Assembly (NCBI GenBank): GCA_009746045.1 | Contig: RPFO01000065.1 | Coordinates: 5,157,368-5,221,367 of the forward strand | Reading direction: 5' to 3' | Origin: Mesostigma viride | Taxonomy: Eukaryota > Streptophyta > Mesostigmatophyceae > Mesostigmatales > Mesostigmataceae | DNA length: 64,000 nt | Notes under the pieces: generated by a model | What the model saw: the letters and a program-made list of their open reading frames with translations, nothing else | The model's database searches: none | Told to the model about the DNA's origin: nothing | Position numbers and translations under genes: made by a program | Shown here: positions 47,839 through 58,362 of the stretch, one piece after another | How positions within the stretch are numbered: the first letter of the stretch is position 1 | Layout: every line of letters begins with the position of its first letter

Positions 47839-48186
47839 ATGCCCGATGCTGATAGCCGAAGCGATGACATGGACGAATTGATTGATTTGTGTTATGCCGG
47901 GGACGATTGTAGAAAATGGGTGCTAGGAAAGAAATCTGGTGCCATGAAAGTAGATTTTTTGGCCGGTGCAAACCACCAATGCGCCGGCCGATGTGGCAAG
48001 GTCCTGCACGGCAGCCAGAGCGCACCCAGCCAGAGCGTACCCAGCCGCTGCCGCCGCCGACCCCCGTACTGGTGGGCGTGGAACAGACGATGAGAGAGAT
48101 GCAACGAGCTATGGAGAACCAAAGCAAGAAGGTTGAAGAGCTTGGTTTGCAGCTGCGTCAAGAGGTGCAGAAACAAGTGGTCCAGC

Positions 48187-48225
<39 letters not shown>

Positions 48226-48262
48226 TGCAGCAGCAACTGCAGCAGCAACTGCAGCAACAACT

Positions 48263-48316
<54 letters not shown>

Positions 48317-48452
48317 CTTCAGTTCCCGCAGGCAGCGTCGGCAATGTCGCAGTTTCCACAGGCATTGTCGGCACTGCAGCAGTTTTCGCAGGGACCGTCG
48401 GCAGCAGAGCAGTTCCCGCAGGGATCATCGGTGGTGCAGCAGTTCTTTGTGA
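47839..48452 (+). CDS. Transposon-borne polyQ region frame (tentative)
   Basis: Two overlapping plus-strand frames look partly coding: 47839 onward (MDELIDLCYAGDDCRKWVLG, then GANHQCAGRCGKVLHGS, with a possible Cys/His metal site) and 47916-48452 (VGVEQTMREMQRAMENQSKK, VEELGLQLRQEVQKQVVQLE, then a long Gln run). A shift near 48000 would join them into a Cys-containing head, a coiled coil and a polyQ tail. Possible DNA-binding transposon protein; low confidence. Confidence 0.35.
48190..48316. repeat. CAG trinucleotide run
   Basis: CAGCAG run with CTGCAG interruptions, read as poly-Gln in the frame above. Confidence 0.95.
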
Positions 48453-48529
48453 GTCATTCGTGTAGTGTTGAGTGGGTGGGGTGGGGGTGTGTGTGTGGGG
48501 GGGGGGTGTAGGGGGGTTTGACTGTGTGA

Positions 48530-49425
48530 CTGCGTGGCTGCTTGGCTGGAAAGGAGGGTGCGTGGCTGTGTGGCTGCGTGGCTGCGCTGCTGCGTGGCTG
48601 CGTGGCTGCGTGGCTGCGTGGCTGCGTGGCTGCGCTGCTGCGTGGCTGCGTGGCTGCGTGGCTGTGTGGCTGCGTGGCTGCGCTGCTGCGTGGCTGCGTG
48701 GCTGCGCTGCTGCGTGGCTGCGTGGCTGGAAAGGAGGGTGCGTGGCTGTGTGGCTGCGTGGCTGCGCTGCTGCGTGGCTGCGTGGCTGCTTGGCTGGAAA
48801 GGAGGGTGCGTGGCTGTGTGGCTGCGTGGCTGCGCTGCTGCGTGGCTGCGTGGCTGCGTGGCTGCGTGGCTGCGTGGCTGCGTGGCTGCGTGGCTGCGTG
48901 GCTGCGTGGCTGCGTGGCTGGAAAGGAGGGTGCGTGGCTGTGTGGCTGCGTGGCTGCGCTGCTGCGTGGCTGCGTGGCTGCGTGGCTGCGCTGCTGCGTG
49001 GCTGCGTGGCTGCGTGGCTGTGTGGCTGCGTGGCTGCGCTGCTGCGTGGCTGCGTGGCTGCGTGGCTGCGTGGCTGCTTGGCTGGAAAGGAGGGTGCGTG
49101 GCTGTGTGGCTGCGTGGCTGCGCTGCTGCGTGGCTGCGTGGCTGCGTGGCTGGAAAGGAGGGTGCGTGGCTGTGTGGCTGCGTGGCTGCGCTGCTGCGTG
49201 GCTGCGTGGCTGCGTGGCTGCGTGGCTGCTTGGCTGGAAAGGAGGGTGCGTGGCTGTGTGGCTGCGTGTAGCTGCGCTGCTGCGTGGCTGCGTGGCTGCG
49301 TGGCTGCGTGGCTGCGTGGCTGCGTGGCTGCGTGGCTGGAAAGGAGGGTGCGTGGCTGTGTGGCTGCGTGGCTGCGCTGCTGCGTGGCTGCGTGGCTGCG
49401 TGGCTGCGTGGCTGGCTGGGGGGGG
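48530..49425. repeat. GTGGCTGC minisatellite
   Basis: About 900 bp of the 8-bp unit GTGGCTGC with GGAAAGGAGGGTGC and CGCTGCTGC interruptions that recur together (CTTGGCTGGAAAGGAGGGTG appears several times). Because 8 is not a multiple of 3, the same peptide pattern (WLRGCVAA) is open in three frames on the plus strand and (SHAATQPR) on the minus strand. No gene. Confidence 0.95.
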
Positions 49426-49559
49426 GGGGGGTGCCGGGTGCGTGGATGCGTGGATGTGTGGCTGGGTGGGTGCGTCACTGCGTGGCTGGCTGGCTCTGTG
49501 GCTGCGTGGGCGGCTGGATGGCCGGGTCAGCGTGGCTTCGTGTTCAATGGGATGCTAAT

Positions 49560-50196
49560 ATGTTGTTGCCTTTGGATGCCACAGTTCATGGATTCTTTTG
49601 TTCACATGCAGGTGCTGCCGTCTTCCCCATCGACGTCGTCAAGACCGATGTCGCCAAGAAGGATGATGCAATCACTCTCGGCCATGTTTAACTCATGTGG
49701 GCCTTCATGGCCATACGGGAAATATTATTGAATCAGTTCTTTGACACTGAGTTGGCACTACGCAACACCTTTGATGCACATGAGTGCAGGGCGCATGTGT
49801 TGAAACCATGCAACCATGGCGATCCCTCAAAAAGTTTGGTTATGTAATAAGTGACACAATTATTCCGGACGTATGATGGCCCAACGTCCTGTAAGGTTGA
49901 GTTGTCTTGGAGGAGGAGCGTGATGACCGCGGAAGCCGCGTGGGTGTCTGTAGTGCTATATCTTGAAGATGTACGGTCTTGGAAGAGTTATGGTCTTGGA
50001 ATCATATAATAATGAACTTGGAATAAAGTTGCGGGCAGCCTTCAATTGGCATATGTTGTCTCATTGATGTTGTCTCATTGCGTTAATGGGTCAATTGTCT
50101 TAGTTTATATAATGTATATCTTGGGAAACTCATTGCTTCAATAAAATGCATGCTAGGCGCAATCAACCCCCACAAACACATCTGAAAACTGCACAG
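49560..50196 (+). other. Transposon right arm with possible last exon
   Basis: A short stretch, 49611-49691, reads AAVFPIDVVKTDVAKKDDAI and ends in TAA directly after a CATGCAG acceptor-like site; it could be a terminal exon. The rest is AT-rich non-coding DNA. TTGTCTCATTGATGTTGTCT near 50056 is a local duplication. Confidence 0.35.
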
Positions 50197-50250
50197 TGCA
50201 TCAAATGTATCCTAGACAAAAAAATGTATCCTAATCCGGTAAAACCACCC

Positions 50251-50253
50251 AAA
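50251..50253. repeat. 3-bp target duplication AAA, right
   Basis: Pairs with 41119-41121 across the element. Confidence 0.75.
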
Positions 50254-52017
50254 CGCTTGCCGCCCATACCTTGCGTGATTTTGAGGACGTTGAGCGAGGT
50301 CGCGTAGATGTCGATGGTGCCGGAGGGGATGCCCGCGACGTTCCCGATGTCCTTCAGGTACAGCTTGACGCTATCCAGGCGCGACATGTTGACGGTCCCC
50401 GATGGCTTCCAGGACTCTGGCTCCAGCGCGAAGGGGATGACGTACACTCGGCTGCCCCGGACGACGCGCGTGTGGAACTCGGAGGGTAGCAGGAACGAGA
50501 AGAAGATCGGGTCGCGGCCCTCCCCGAACATGTTCTGCGAGTTGAGAGAGACGTTGCAGGAGCGGAACAGGTGGCCGTTGCCGAACGCGCTGTTGTTGTT
50601 CCAGAACTTCCAGTAGCCGTTGTAGGCGAAGTCGGCGTCCGCCTTGTACTGGTCGGCGGACAAACTGGAGGGAGTCGGGCTTGAACCAGAAGAGCAGCTC
50701 CTTCACGGGGTGGTTGAACTTCAGGTCGACGGTCACCTCCCTCTCCCCGCTGACGTGCTGCTGAAAACGCTGGACCTCCGTGATGAGGTACTCGTGCGTG
50801 TTAGCGCGAACTGGCGCCGTTCGAAGTCGTCGAGGTAGATGTAGCGGGCCAGGAGCTTGCAGGCGAACTTGGGAGGGGCGTTGGCCCAGCCACGCCGGGG
50901 TGTTCGGACGCTGTGTAAGTAGCCGTAACGGCCCCTATCTTGTAGTTGAGAGCTCGTCCAACTCAGTCGCGTTGTTGAACGTGTAAGTCCACAGCTTCCC
51001 GCGCACAGAGTATGGAGCTTGAACGCTGTCAATTTACCATCAGTGGCTGTTGTCCAGTCGCCAGCAGGCACAAAGAAAACAGGCGTGCTGCTGGTGAAAG
51101 CATTAGTGGTGTAACTAACGTTGGTCGCAAAGGCGGCATCTGCGCAGATCAGCCGCGCGCTTCGAGTCAGTTTCTCCGCTGGGCCCTACAAATACCCACT
51201 TCCTCCCCCCCTGTCCGCCCAGTACTTAACGAACTCCATGGCGACCCTCGCCCGGTTGGTTGCGGTAGGATTCGTGCCAAAATCATTACCGGTAGTGAGT
51301 GGTACGTAAGCGTTGGTTGCCGCGGTTGAGGAAGTGCTATAGGCCGTGTTATAGGCCGTCAACGTCCCTCCCTTGCCCGTGGGCGCCGAGTACCACGCGA
51401 AGATCTTGTCGGCGGTGTTGAACTGGACCTTTACGATCACGTCGTGGTACTGGAGGGCGATGATGGGCAGAGCGAGGCCGGGCTCCCGGCAAAAGGTGAA
51501 CTCGAGGGGGATGTAGAGGTGCTGCTGCTTGTTTGCCAGGAACGCATCCACGATCCTCCCGCGCTCATCGATCTCGACGCTGCCGCCGTGTTCGACGGGC
51601 AGGTTGTCGACGCTGCACTCGTGGCCCTTCTTGCTCATGATCTCGTTGACGTGCATGAAGTCGCCGTGACCTTCTCGATGGAGTACCCTCCGATCACGAG
51701 CTCGGCGTGGTCGATCAAGATGCGACCGAAATCCCGGGCGAAAGGGGCCACGTTCGGCATGGTCGTCCATCTATCCGGGGGAGAAACCTCGATGAAGGCC
51801 GCGACCTTCATGACGAGGTCCCCGGAACGCGGTAACTTGAATTCGACGGACTGGCCGTAGTCGACGATGCCGGCCGACTGGGTAACCTCCGCGTCCTCTA
51901 GAGCAAGTTGGTGTGACGTGGGTAGACTGTCTTAAAAAGAGTAACCTCGGGGTCGACAATCAAGGACACGTCTTGCGTCCCCTTCGCGCGGAGGGCCATG
52001 ATGCTGTGACTTCCCAT
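50254..52017 (-). pseudogene. Major capsid protein MCP2, frameshifted and split
   Basis: Starts MGSHSIMALRAKGTQDVSLI at 52017 with GAAAAAAAATGT about 31 bases upstream. MCP features are PEVTLFKTVYPRHTN, FKLPRSGDLVMKVAAFIE, LVIGGYS, YIPLEFTFCREPGLALPIIALQYHDVIV, ELLFWFKPDS and KITQGMGGKR. The frame changes several times (near 51910, 51665, 51180, 50810 and 50660), each by one or two bases, for example AACTTGCTC where AACTTCGCTC is expected. The last three codons lie beyond the 9.1-kb transposon at 41109-41118. About 590 codons originally; longer than MCP1. Confidence 0.85.
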
Positions 52018-52030
52018 TGCGTGAATGTCT

Positions 52031-54206
52031 CTATATAGCTAGAAGACATTTTTTTTCTTTGCGTTTCAGGACATCACGCCGGGCGGCGACCGCGCCAACG
52101 AAGCGCGTCTTGATTTGTATGTAATTGTTGGAATCGTTTTCCGTTCCTTGGTCATGCCACACGCCCCCGGATCGCACGCTGATCACGAGGACGGCAGGCT
52201 CGTTCTCGTCCGGCCACTCTCTCTCTCGCCAAGACGTGAAGGTTTTCCGTGCTTCGTCATACCGAATCGACTCGCTGTCCAAAGTCAGATCCATCGACTT
52301 GCCCGTGTTTATGCGCACGTACGCACCCGCAGATCGTCCGCAGCGAAACCCAATGCGCTCCTAGACATGTGCAGCGGATCCGGAACTGTCCCGGCAGTCG
52401 GGAGTCGAGCTCTTCCCCCTCCATGTCCACCAGATCTACTTTTTCGACCGAGGGACGTTCCGGGGGGATGGAGACGGTCCAATTTACGAGAGGATGGTCA
52501 ACGCGCCCACCTTGAACTGTTGCCCGTCTGGCTGCGAGTGAGGGACAAGTTGATGTAGTCGTCGCGTGGATCGAAATCGAGGGTTGATTTATAAACTAAA
52601 GAGAGCCAATGCTCGGTCCTGTCGCGGCTCGACTGCCAACCCGACGGGGTATCAAATAAGTCCGTACCGTCCGGGCATCACCGGTAAATGTCCCTGAGGC
52701 GTCGACATACTTTGGCCATCTTGCTGGTTCTTATGACCAGCTTGAACGAGGGAGGCGCCCCCTCGATGGTTTCCAGGGACGCCGACTGAACGAACTCGGA
52801 GGTGCCGACATAGGCCATAAGGCGGGTCGTCAGCACCCAATTTGAGGAGAGTTGCTGTCACGGAAAACCAAAGCCGATCGGGAATGGTGCCGACGAGCGC
52901 GTGTACGCCTGCCCCCAATCAAATTGTCTACTTCTGTATCCCATACTCCTTTCTCCACAGCATTGCCAACGATGTCTCCGAACGACAGGACCAGGGTGTG
53001 CGCTGTGCGCCATCTGCCTTGTGCCAGCCCCGATTGACGTTGGACTGACAGGGTACCTTGGAATATTTCACCCCGGAAGTTGTACGCAAACACGGTGTTC
53101 GCTAATCGCACTTCCTCGATACCGAGGTCCAGATGCAAGGAACATCCACCGGCCTGCCATGGCCTTAAGAGAGCGGACAGTGGAACCACGTCGGCGGTCT
53201 GGGACCTTGGGTCGATGGCAGCTTGCTCACGTCCCCTTCCGCGGTGCTGCACGGGTGGTGACCCTCCACTCCGCCCTGGTGATGTTCGATGGGATGGAAG
53301 ACATCGTTTGGTGTTTACTCTAGGATCAGATATAACTTCACGAAAGGATCACCGCGCCGTGAATGCGTTCTCTCGATGAACTCGCTCTTTTGCCCGGACG
53401 CGATCTGGCGCTTCCGGGGTATAGATGCAGCACGAGAACGCCATACTCTGATACTGGCCACGTGTTTTCGCACGTCAAGGTGATTGTCTTGTCACCGTTC
53501 GAGACCTCGACGTCTGTGATCGGTGTGTGTGTGACGCGGTTCAGCCGGAAGGCGTGGTGTCGAAGGACCAGCCTGGCGACGTCGAAAGCAACAGCCAAGC
53601 TCCACTCGATCCTTATCTGGAACACAGGGCCGACCTCGCAGTCCAGGTAGCCGCCAGAAGCGTTCAGGAATTGGATGGACACTAAACGAAGGACCCCCAC
53701 GGCGCTCACCTGGTTTGTCCACTCCCGGAGATCGTGTTTCTGTTGTGATGCCGTGCCAGTGGCCGGCACGGTGAAAAAATCGGGGACCGCCGATATGGTA
53801 ATGGTCTGTCTTCGTTGGGCATGGTATTTCCCCGTACCCCCATATAGTAGTAGGTCGTCTGGACGCCGTCTGTTGTTTCTGTTCTTGTACCATTAATTAA
53901 AGGAAACGTTCGAAACGTGGCCCGTGTAGACTGTATGTTAAACTTGTTCCAATCCGCCTCAGCGAGGGCAGAGATGGGGATGCGAGTACTTACAAGGACG
54001 TAAAAGGCCGAGTTTGATGCCCGAGGCCAGTCACCATCGGGTTTTGTAAAATTTGTGTAATCCCTGAACTCGATATTGTACAAAAAAAGGTCAGAGGGGA
54101 TGTCTACCAACATGGAGACCGGCTCTGCCGCATTAGTCTCTTCCGATCCGTCAAATAAAAACAACGGCAACGAGAACTGCACGACATTCGAGATCTTGTT
54201 GGCCAT
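52031..54206 (-). pseudogene. Frameshifted beta-rich structural gene Y
   Basis: Begins MANKISNVVQFSLPLFLFDG at 54206. Coding quality is good but divided among frames: 53706-54206, 53338-53769 (LNASGGYLDCEVGPVFQIRI), 52830-53252 (LANTVFAYNFRGEIFQGTLS, HTLVLSFGDIVGNAVEKG), then 52031-52318 (INTGKSMDLTLDSESIRYDE, AVLVISVRSGGVWHDQ). Strand-rich, low in charge, without catalytic motifs, as expected of a minor capsid or fibre protein. It lies directly upstream of MCP2 on the same strand. Whether it was one gene of about 720 codons or two cannot be told. Confidence 0.55.
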
Positions 54207-55537
54207 ATCGTGGCGCTGTCCTTAAGGCGATTGTACATGGCCCCAAAATGGATGACGACGGTGAAGAAGCTGCTATTTTCGAGCACGACCCGCTCCACGC
54301 TCCCCACGAATGCGAGGCCCTCTACAAAAAATTGAAATGGACTCCGGGCCAAGGTAGAGGGACGGGGGCCTGGGGACAAATTTACATTAATCGTCAGCCT
54401 GACAAAGAGGGGAGAATCGGAGCTCGAAAAAAAATGAGAGACCTTTAACACGGAAGTGAACATGCTCCGCTGCCCTCAAATGTGGTATAGCGCGCAGGGG
54501 ATATACCCGCACCACCGTCTTCGCGAGAGATAATCCACCCAAACGCACTGGCTAGTCTCTGACCCCTTGATGTCACCGACCACTCCCTCAGAGTAAGAGA
54601 CTGGAATGGAATTGTGACACGCATCACGGGTTGACATTTGTATTAGTACACCCGTGAATCTGCCACGAGGAATTTGGAAAGTGATTTGTTTACTGCCCAC
54701 GATCGTCTGATAAGTAGAGTGTATAGATCGGTTGCAGCATATATTTTTAAGACCGTCCTTAAGTTTAAGTTTTCTTCCGAATTAAGCCCTTTCAACACAG
54801 CCATTTGAGTGGACGTTTCAAGAGAAATCTTCGTGTATGTGCCCCGAGTCGTGACTTCGTACAGGTCCAAATAATTGGCATTGGTAAACGTTGCAAGATT
54901 CAGGTTTGGATCCGCAAGATCAAACACCAACACAACGTTCTTACACCCCATCAGCTTGGAAACGGCCAGGGGCGATCGACCACGGTGAAGTGGAAGGTAC
55001 TTGGCGCGTCACGGCGGAACTAACATGGTCCAAAACACGGCCAAAAGAGGGATGTTGTCCATGTCCTCGTACTCGCGGTGTGTACGGAACTCTCAAGAGC
55101 TTCCAATACACTTGCTTACGAAGGACACGATAGGGGGGATGGGATTGAGAGTTCTTTGATCCGATCGGCCAGGAAAAGCGGAACTTAACCACTATATCGT
55201 TAGTGATTGAGGTCAGGTTGGAGGTTCCTTCTGAGAGGGATCCACTGGGGATTGTGACTATTACGTTAAAAGAGGGACAAAAAAGAACATCCAGTGCCTC
55301 AACAAGTGCCAATCGAAGTACGGTGAGATCCATCACAATCTCATTACCGGTCTTCACTAGGCTGTTGCGAGCCGCTGGATAGGGAGGCACGGGGTAGACC
55401 TCCGCCGTTTTTTCCAGCAATATTTCTTGGCCAGAGGGGCCGATCTTTACCGAATACTTCGGGTTGCCAACTAAATTGAAAGTAGTATTAGTATTAGAGT
55501 TAAGCCGAATTGGATATCTTTTCTTGCCATAGCTCAT
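54207..55537 (-). pseudogene. Frameshifted beta-rich structural gene X
   Basis: Begins MSYGKKRYPIRLNSNTNTTF at 55537 and continues through changing frames: NPKYSVKIGPSGQEILLEKT, then YLPLHRGRSPLAVSKLM and CKNVVLVFDLADPNLNLATF (around 55000-54880), KQITFQIPRGRFTGVLIQMS (54690-54630) and SPFQFFVEGLAFVGSVERVV (54350-54260). An in-frame TGA near 55020 and a G-run near 55135 mark breaks. Similar in composition to gene Y that follows it, so the two may be related structural proteins. No family recognised. Confidence 0.5.
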
Positions 55538-55554
55538 CGATCAGCAGGTAGACA

Positions 55555-55740
55555 CTAAACGCAGGATCGACCTCCGCTGGGTACGTGTCGCTTTGATTTT
55601 AAGTAAAATGGACCCCCTTCCGCGAGGGACGTCCACCTACGCCCATAAACCTCTGGGAGGTTGGTAGCAATTCTGTCACTTGAGTACACAGATAAATACC
55701 GCACCCCTGCATCTATAAGAGTCACGGTTGGGGCATTCAC
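55555..55740 (-). CDS. Small open frame before gene X (tentative)
   Basis: 61 codons (MNAPTVTLIDAGVRYLSVYS, then NLPEVYGRRWTSLAEG). The N-terminal part looks coding; the end may be shifted. It could be a broken start of a further structural gene upstream of X. Confidence 0.3.
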   Translation of the reverse strand: MNAPTVTLIDAGVRYLSVYSSDRIATNLPEVYGRRWTSLAEGGPFYLKSKRHVPSGGRSCV

Positions 55741-55800
55741 GCGTTCATATTAGTAATTGATAAAAAATCGGTACACGGTCAATGATACACGCTAAAGTAC

Positions 55801-56573
55801 TTATCGCTGGCAAACCATGATGTCCATCCCCTGGAGGTGGAACTCGATGAAGTCGATCTGGTCGTCGCGGATGTCGGATCCCTCTCTGTCGAACACGACC
55901 AGGACCTTCGCTAGTTTTGGATCAAAATGGCGGGAGTATACGACCAGCTGGCCGATAGCCTCGGCCCACCGCGAGACCTCCTTGACCTCCAGCAGCATGT
56001 CGAACCTGCGACTGACGATGTCCGCCCTCATCCCGGTGTCCCGACCGAACCTCGGTTTCCGCGCCGAGGATCTCCGCGATCTTGTCGCGCACGTCCGCCT
56101 CGAGGATGCACAAGGGTTGGGCCGCCGCGTCCTTCCTCACCTTCTCCGTGAGCGCGATCATGCACCCCTTCTGGGAGTTGGGAGTGTGGAAGAAGGTGTC
56201 TGCCCAGTCCATGGCAGCCACTGAAAACACAGGGTTATCCACGCGGCCACGTGCCACACGAGAGAGGGGTGGAGCCAGGTCCCTGAAGCTGGGGCGTGCC
56301 TCCTTGCACCCTTTCCACAAGTTCCGTCATGCCGAGATGGGACTCCATGGCCTCGACCAAGTCGTCAAACGCCTTGGTCCTCGTGAAGGTTTTAATCTTT
56401 TTCTTCCCGGCGGACAGAACGTCGCAAAAGTCCTGGCCGTTCACCAGTCTCTTCGGGGCGACCTTGACCCTGACCCTCCCCGCCTCAGGGGCGTGCTCCA
56501 TCGCAAAGTAAAGATACGTGTGTCCGTGTCCGCGAGGCGGAATAAAGGGAGCGTCCTCGAACCCCGGGGACAT
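55801..56573 (-). pseudogene. PD-(D/E)XK nuclease-like protein, two frameshifts
   Basis: Three frame segments join into about 256 codons: 56573 to about 56305 (MSPGFEDAPFIPPRGHGHTY, VKVAPKRLVNGQDFCDVLSA), then about 56305-56040 (EARPSFRDLAPPLSRVARGR, MDWADTFFHTPNSQKGCMIA, CILEADVRDKIAEIL), then 56031-55801 (MRADIVSRRFDMLLEVKEVS, AIGQLVVYSRHFDPKLAKVL). The last part has the nuclease layout: an acidic residue in RADIV, the EVK of LLEVKEV, and the later QLVVY helix typical of restriction-like folds. The N-terminal KRLVNGQDFCDVLS segment may be a DNA-binding module. A viral DNA-repair or host-DNA-degrading role is inference. Confidence 0.6.
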
Positions 56574-56636
56574 CAGAGGACGCGTCCATCTCCGGGAGAG
56601 CGGCGGGTCTGCGTGTCAGGTAAGGTCGGAGCTGCC

Positions 56637-58258
56637 TTATGAAGCGTACCGCTTGCCGCCCATGCCGTTCTGGATCTTGATGACGTTGTAGCTCTTGGCG
56701 TACACGTGGATGGAGCCCGGAGGGAGCCCGCCCATCTTCTTCAGCACCAGCTTGACGTCATCGAGGCGTGACAGGTTCAGCGAGCCCGACGGCTTCCGCG
56801 TCCGGCTGGATCACACAGCGGGATGGTGTAGCATGACGCCAGGGCTGACGCGCTCGTGGAATTGGTGCTGGACAAGGTAGTGAAAGTACAGCGGTCGCGT
56901 CCGTCGCCGTACACGTTTGTGAGAGTTGAGCACAAGGTTGGCGGTGGAAAAGAGGTGGCCGCCTCCAAACTCGGAGACCGGGTTCAGAAATTCCAGTAGC
57001 CCTTGTACTGCTGGACCGCATCCGTTTCCTCGCTTATACTCCCACCATTTGTCTGGGCGGTAGAAGAAGATCAGCTCCTTGGTGGGGTGGTTAACTTCAG
57101 GTCGATGGACACCTGGTCAACATCGGCAACGAACTGCTGGTGGTGCTGGTATTCCGTCATGAGGTACTCGTGCGTGTTCACGGCGAACTGGCGACGCTCA
57201 AAGTCGTCGAGGTAGATGTACGACACATGAGGCGCACCGCGATCTTAGGCGGGTCAGTCAGCCGGTTGTGCGAGCGTTGGTGGTGTATGACTGGCCGGAT
57301 ATAGGATTGAGGAGGTCATTGGGGATCACAGCAGGGTGAATGTGAAACTTCAAACTATTTGGGATAAGGGTATCTCCGGTGCCCGTCAGAGAGAAGGCAA
57401 TTCCGGCGGTGGCGTCATAAGTCACCGTCCCCACCTTGTCCGCGAACATCGCGTACTCTATCACCCAGTTGACGTACTTCATGTGCCCGAGTTCTGGATC
57501 ATCTGCGACATCTCATTGCCGTAAATCCCTCGGTAGAAGCAGCCCTGAAGAACGGCGCGGATAGGAGCTTCGTTACTTGGCATACGCTGGGTGGAGCTGT
57601 ACGACTGAGTGTTAAGTGCCTTGTAGTAGTTGAAAATCTTGTCCGCCGCCGCGAGCTTGACCTTCACGCGGACCTCGTGGTACTGCAAAGAGATCATGGG
57701 GAGAGCGAGGCCCGGGTCCTGTGTGAAGCTGAACTCCAGCGGGATGTACAGGAACTGCGGGTTCGTGTTTTTGTACTGCTCCTTGACGGTGTTGTCGGAG
57801 TTGAAGCGGATGCTCCCCCCGTGATCGACGGGCATGTTCTCGACGTAGCTCTGGTAGTCCGGCCGCGAAATGGTGTCCATGATATGCAGCATGTCGCCGG
57901 TGATCCGCTCGATCTGGTACCCGCCGATAGTCAGCTCCACGTACTCGATGAGCGCGCGAGGGAAGTCCCAGATGTACGGGGAGAATTTGGGGCTGGCGGT
58001 GGTGGACGGCCCAGCCATTCAGCTTTGACATCTCCATGTACAGGGTGCACTTGGTGACCAGGTCCCCGGAGCGGGGCAGTTTGAACTCGATGAGCTGGCC
58101 GTAGTCGGACAGCCCGGTGCTCTGGGTGATGAAGGTGTCGTCCCAGGCAAAGTTGGTGTGGCGGGGGTACACGGTTTTCCAGAAGGTGACCTCGGGGTTG
58201 ACGATGGTCGCGATGTCCTGCGACCCCTCGCGTGCAGTTGCATGATCGCGGATGCCAT
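56637..58258 (-). pseudogene. Major capsid protein MCP3, frameshifted
   Basis: Starts MASAIMQLHARG at 58258, and the frame shifts once at GAGGGGTCG before the MCP block NPEVTFWKTVYPRHTNFAWD. Further parts are FKLPRSGDLVTKCTLYMEMS, VELTIGGYQIERITGDMLHI, YIPLEFSFTQDPGLALPMIS with LQYHEVRVKVK, and, at the end, NGMGGKRYAS with stop at 56637. Breaks occur near 58225, 58010, 57485, 57230 and again toward 56800. All domains are present in order, about 540 codons. Divergent from MCP4 over a 104-bp gap. Confidence 0.85.
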
Positions 58259-58362
58259 CTTCGGCTACGGTGGTATAGTGTCTGCGGAGAAAAAAAAAGC
58301 CTGCCGAGACGTTCGGCTGCGTCGGGAAGAAAATATGTGATGGTAATGTCAGACCTGACAGC
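58259..58362. promoter_or_regulatory. Bidirectional promoter region of MCP3 and MCP4
   Basis: 104 bp between two divergent MCP starts. GAAAATAT ends 27 bases before the MCP4 ATG, the standard spacing here. A run of nine A's at 58291-58299 lies on the plus strand; MCP3 has no equivalent A-tract on its own strand. Confidence 0.55.

Larger units (their letters stand above)
41122..50250. mobile_element. 9.1-kb DNA transposon inserted in MCP2
   Basis: Inverted ends of at least 28 bp begin GGGTGGTTTTACCGGATTAG and continue GATACATTT on both sides; subterminal AAATGTATCCTA motifs recur inverted (41160-41175 and 50197-50212). Flanked by AAA duplications, so the insertion type is a 3-bp duplicator. 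It contains a 405-codon frame, a GC-rich repeat frame, a polyQ frame and three large minisatellites, but no recognised DDE core. It could be autonomous with a spliced transposase that cannot be assembled by eye, or non-autonomous. The superfamily is unassigned. Confidence 0.85.

Noticed and set aside
47892..49731. Very long frames of WLRGCVAA or SHAATQPR repeats
   Set aside because: Products of the 8-bp GTGGCTGC minisatellite; several frames are open at once and none has non-repeat coding sequence.
52115..53483. Several plus-strand frames opposite gene Y
   Set aside because: The minus strand carries strand-rich, protein-like sequence in consecutive segments; the plus frames do not.
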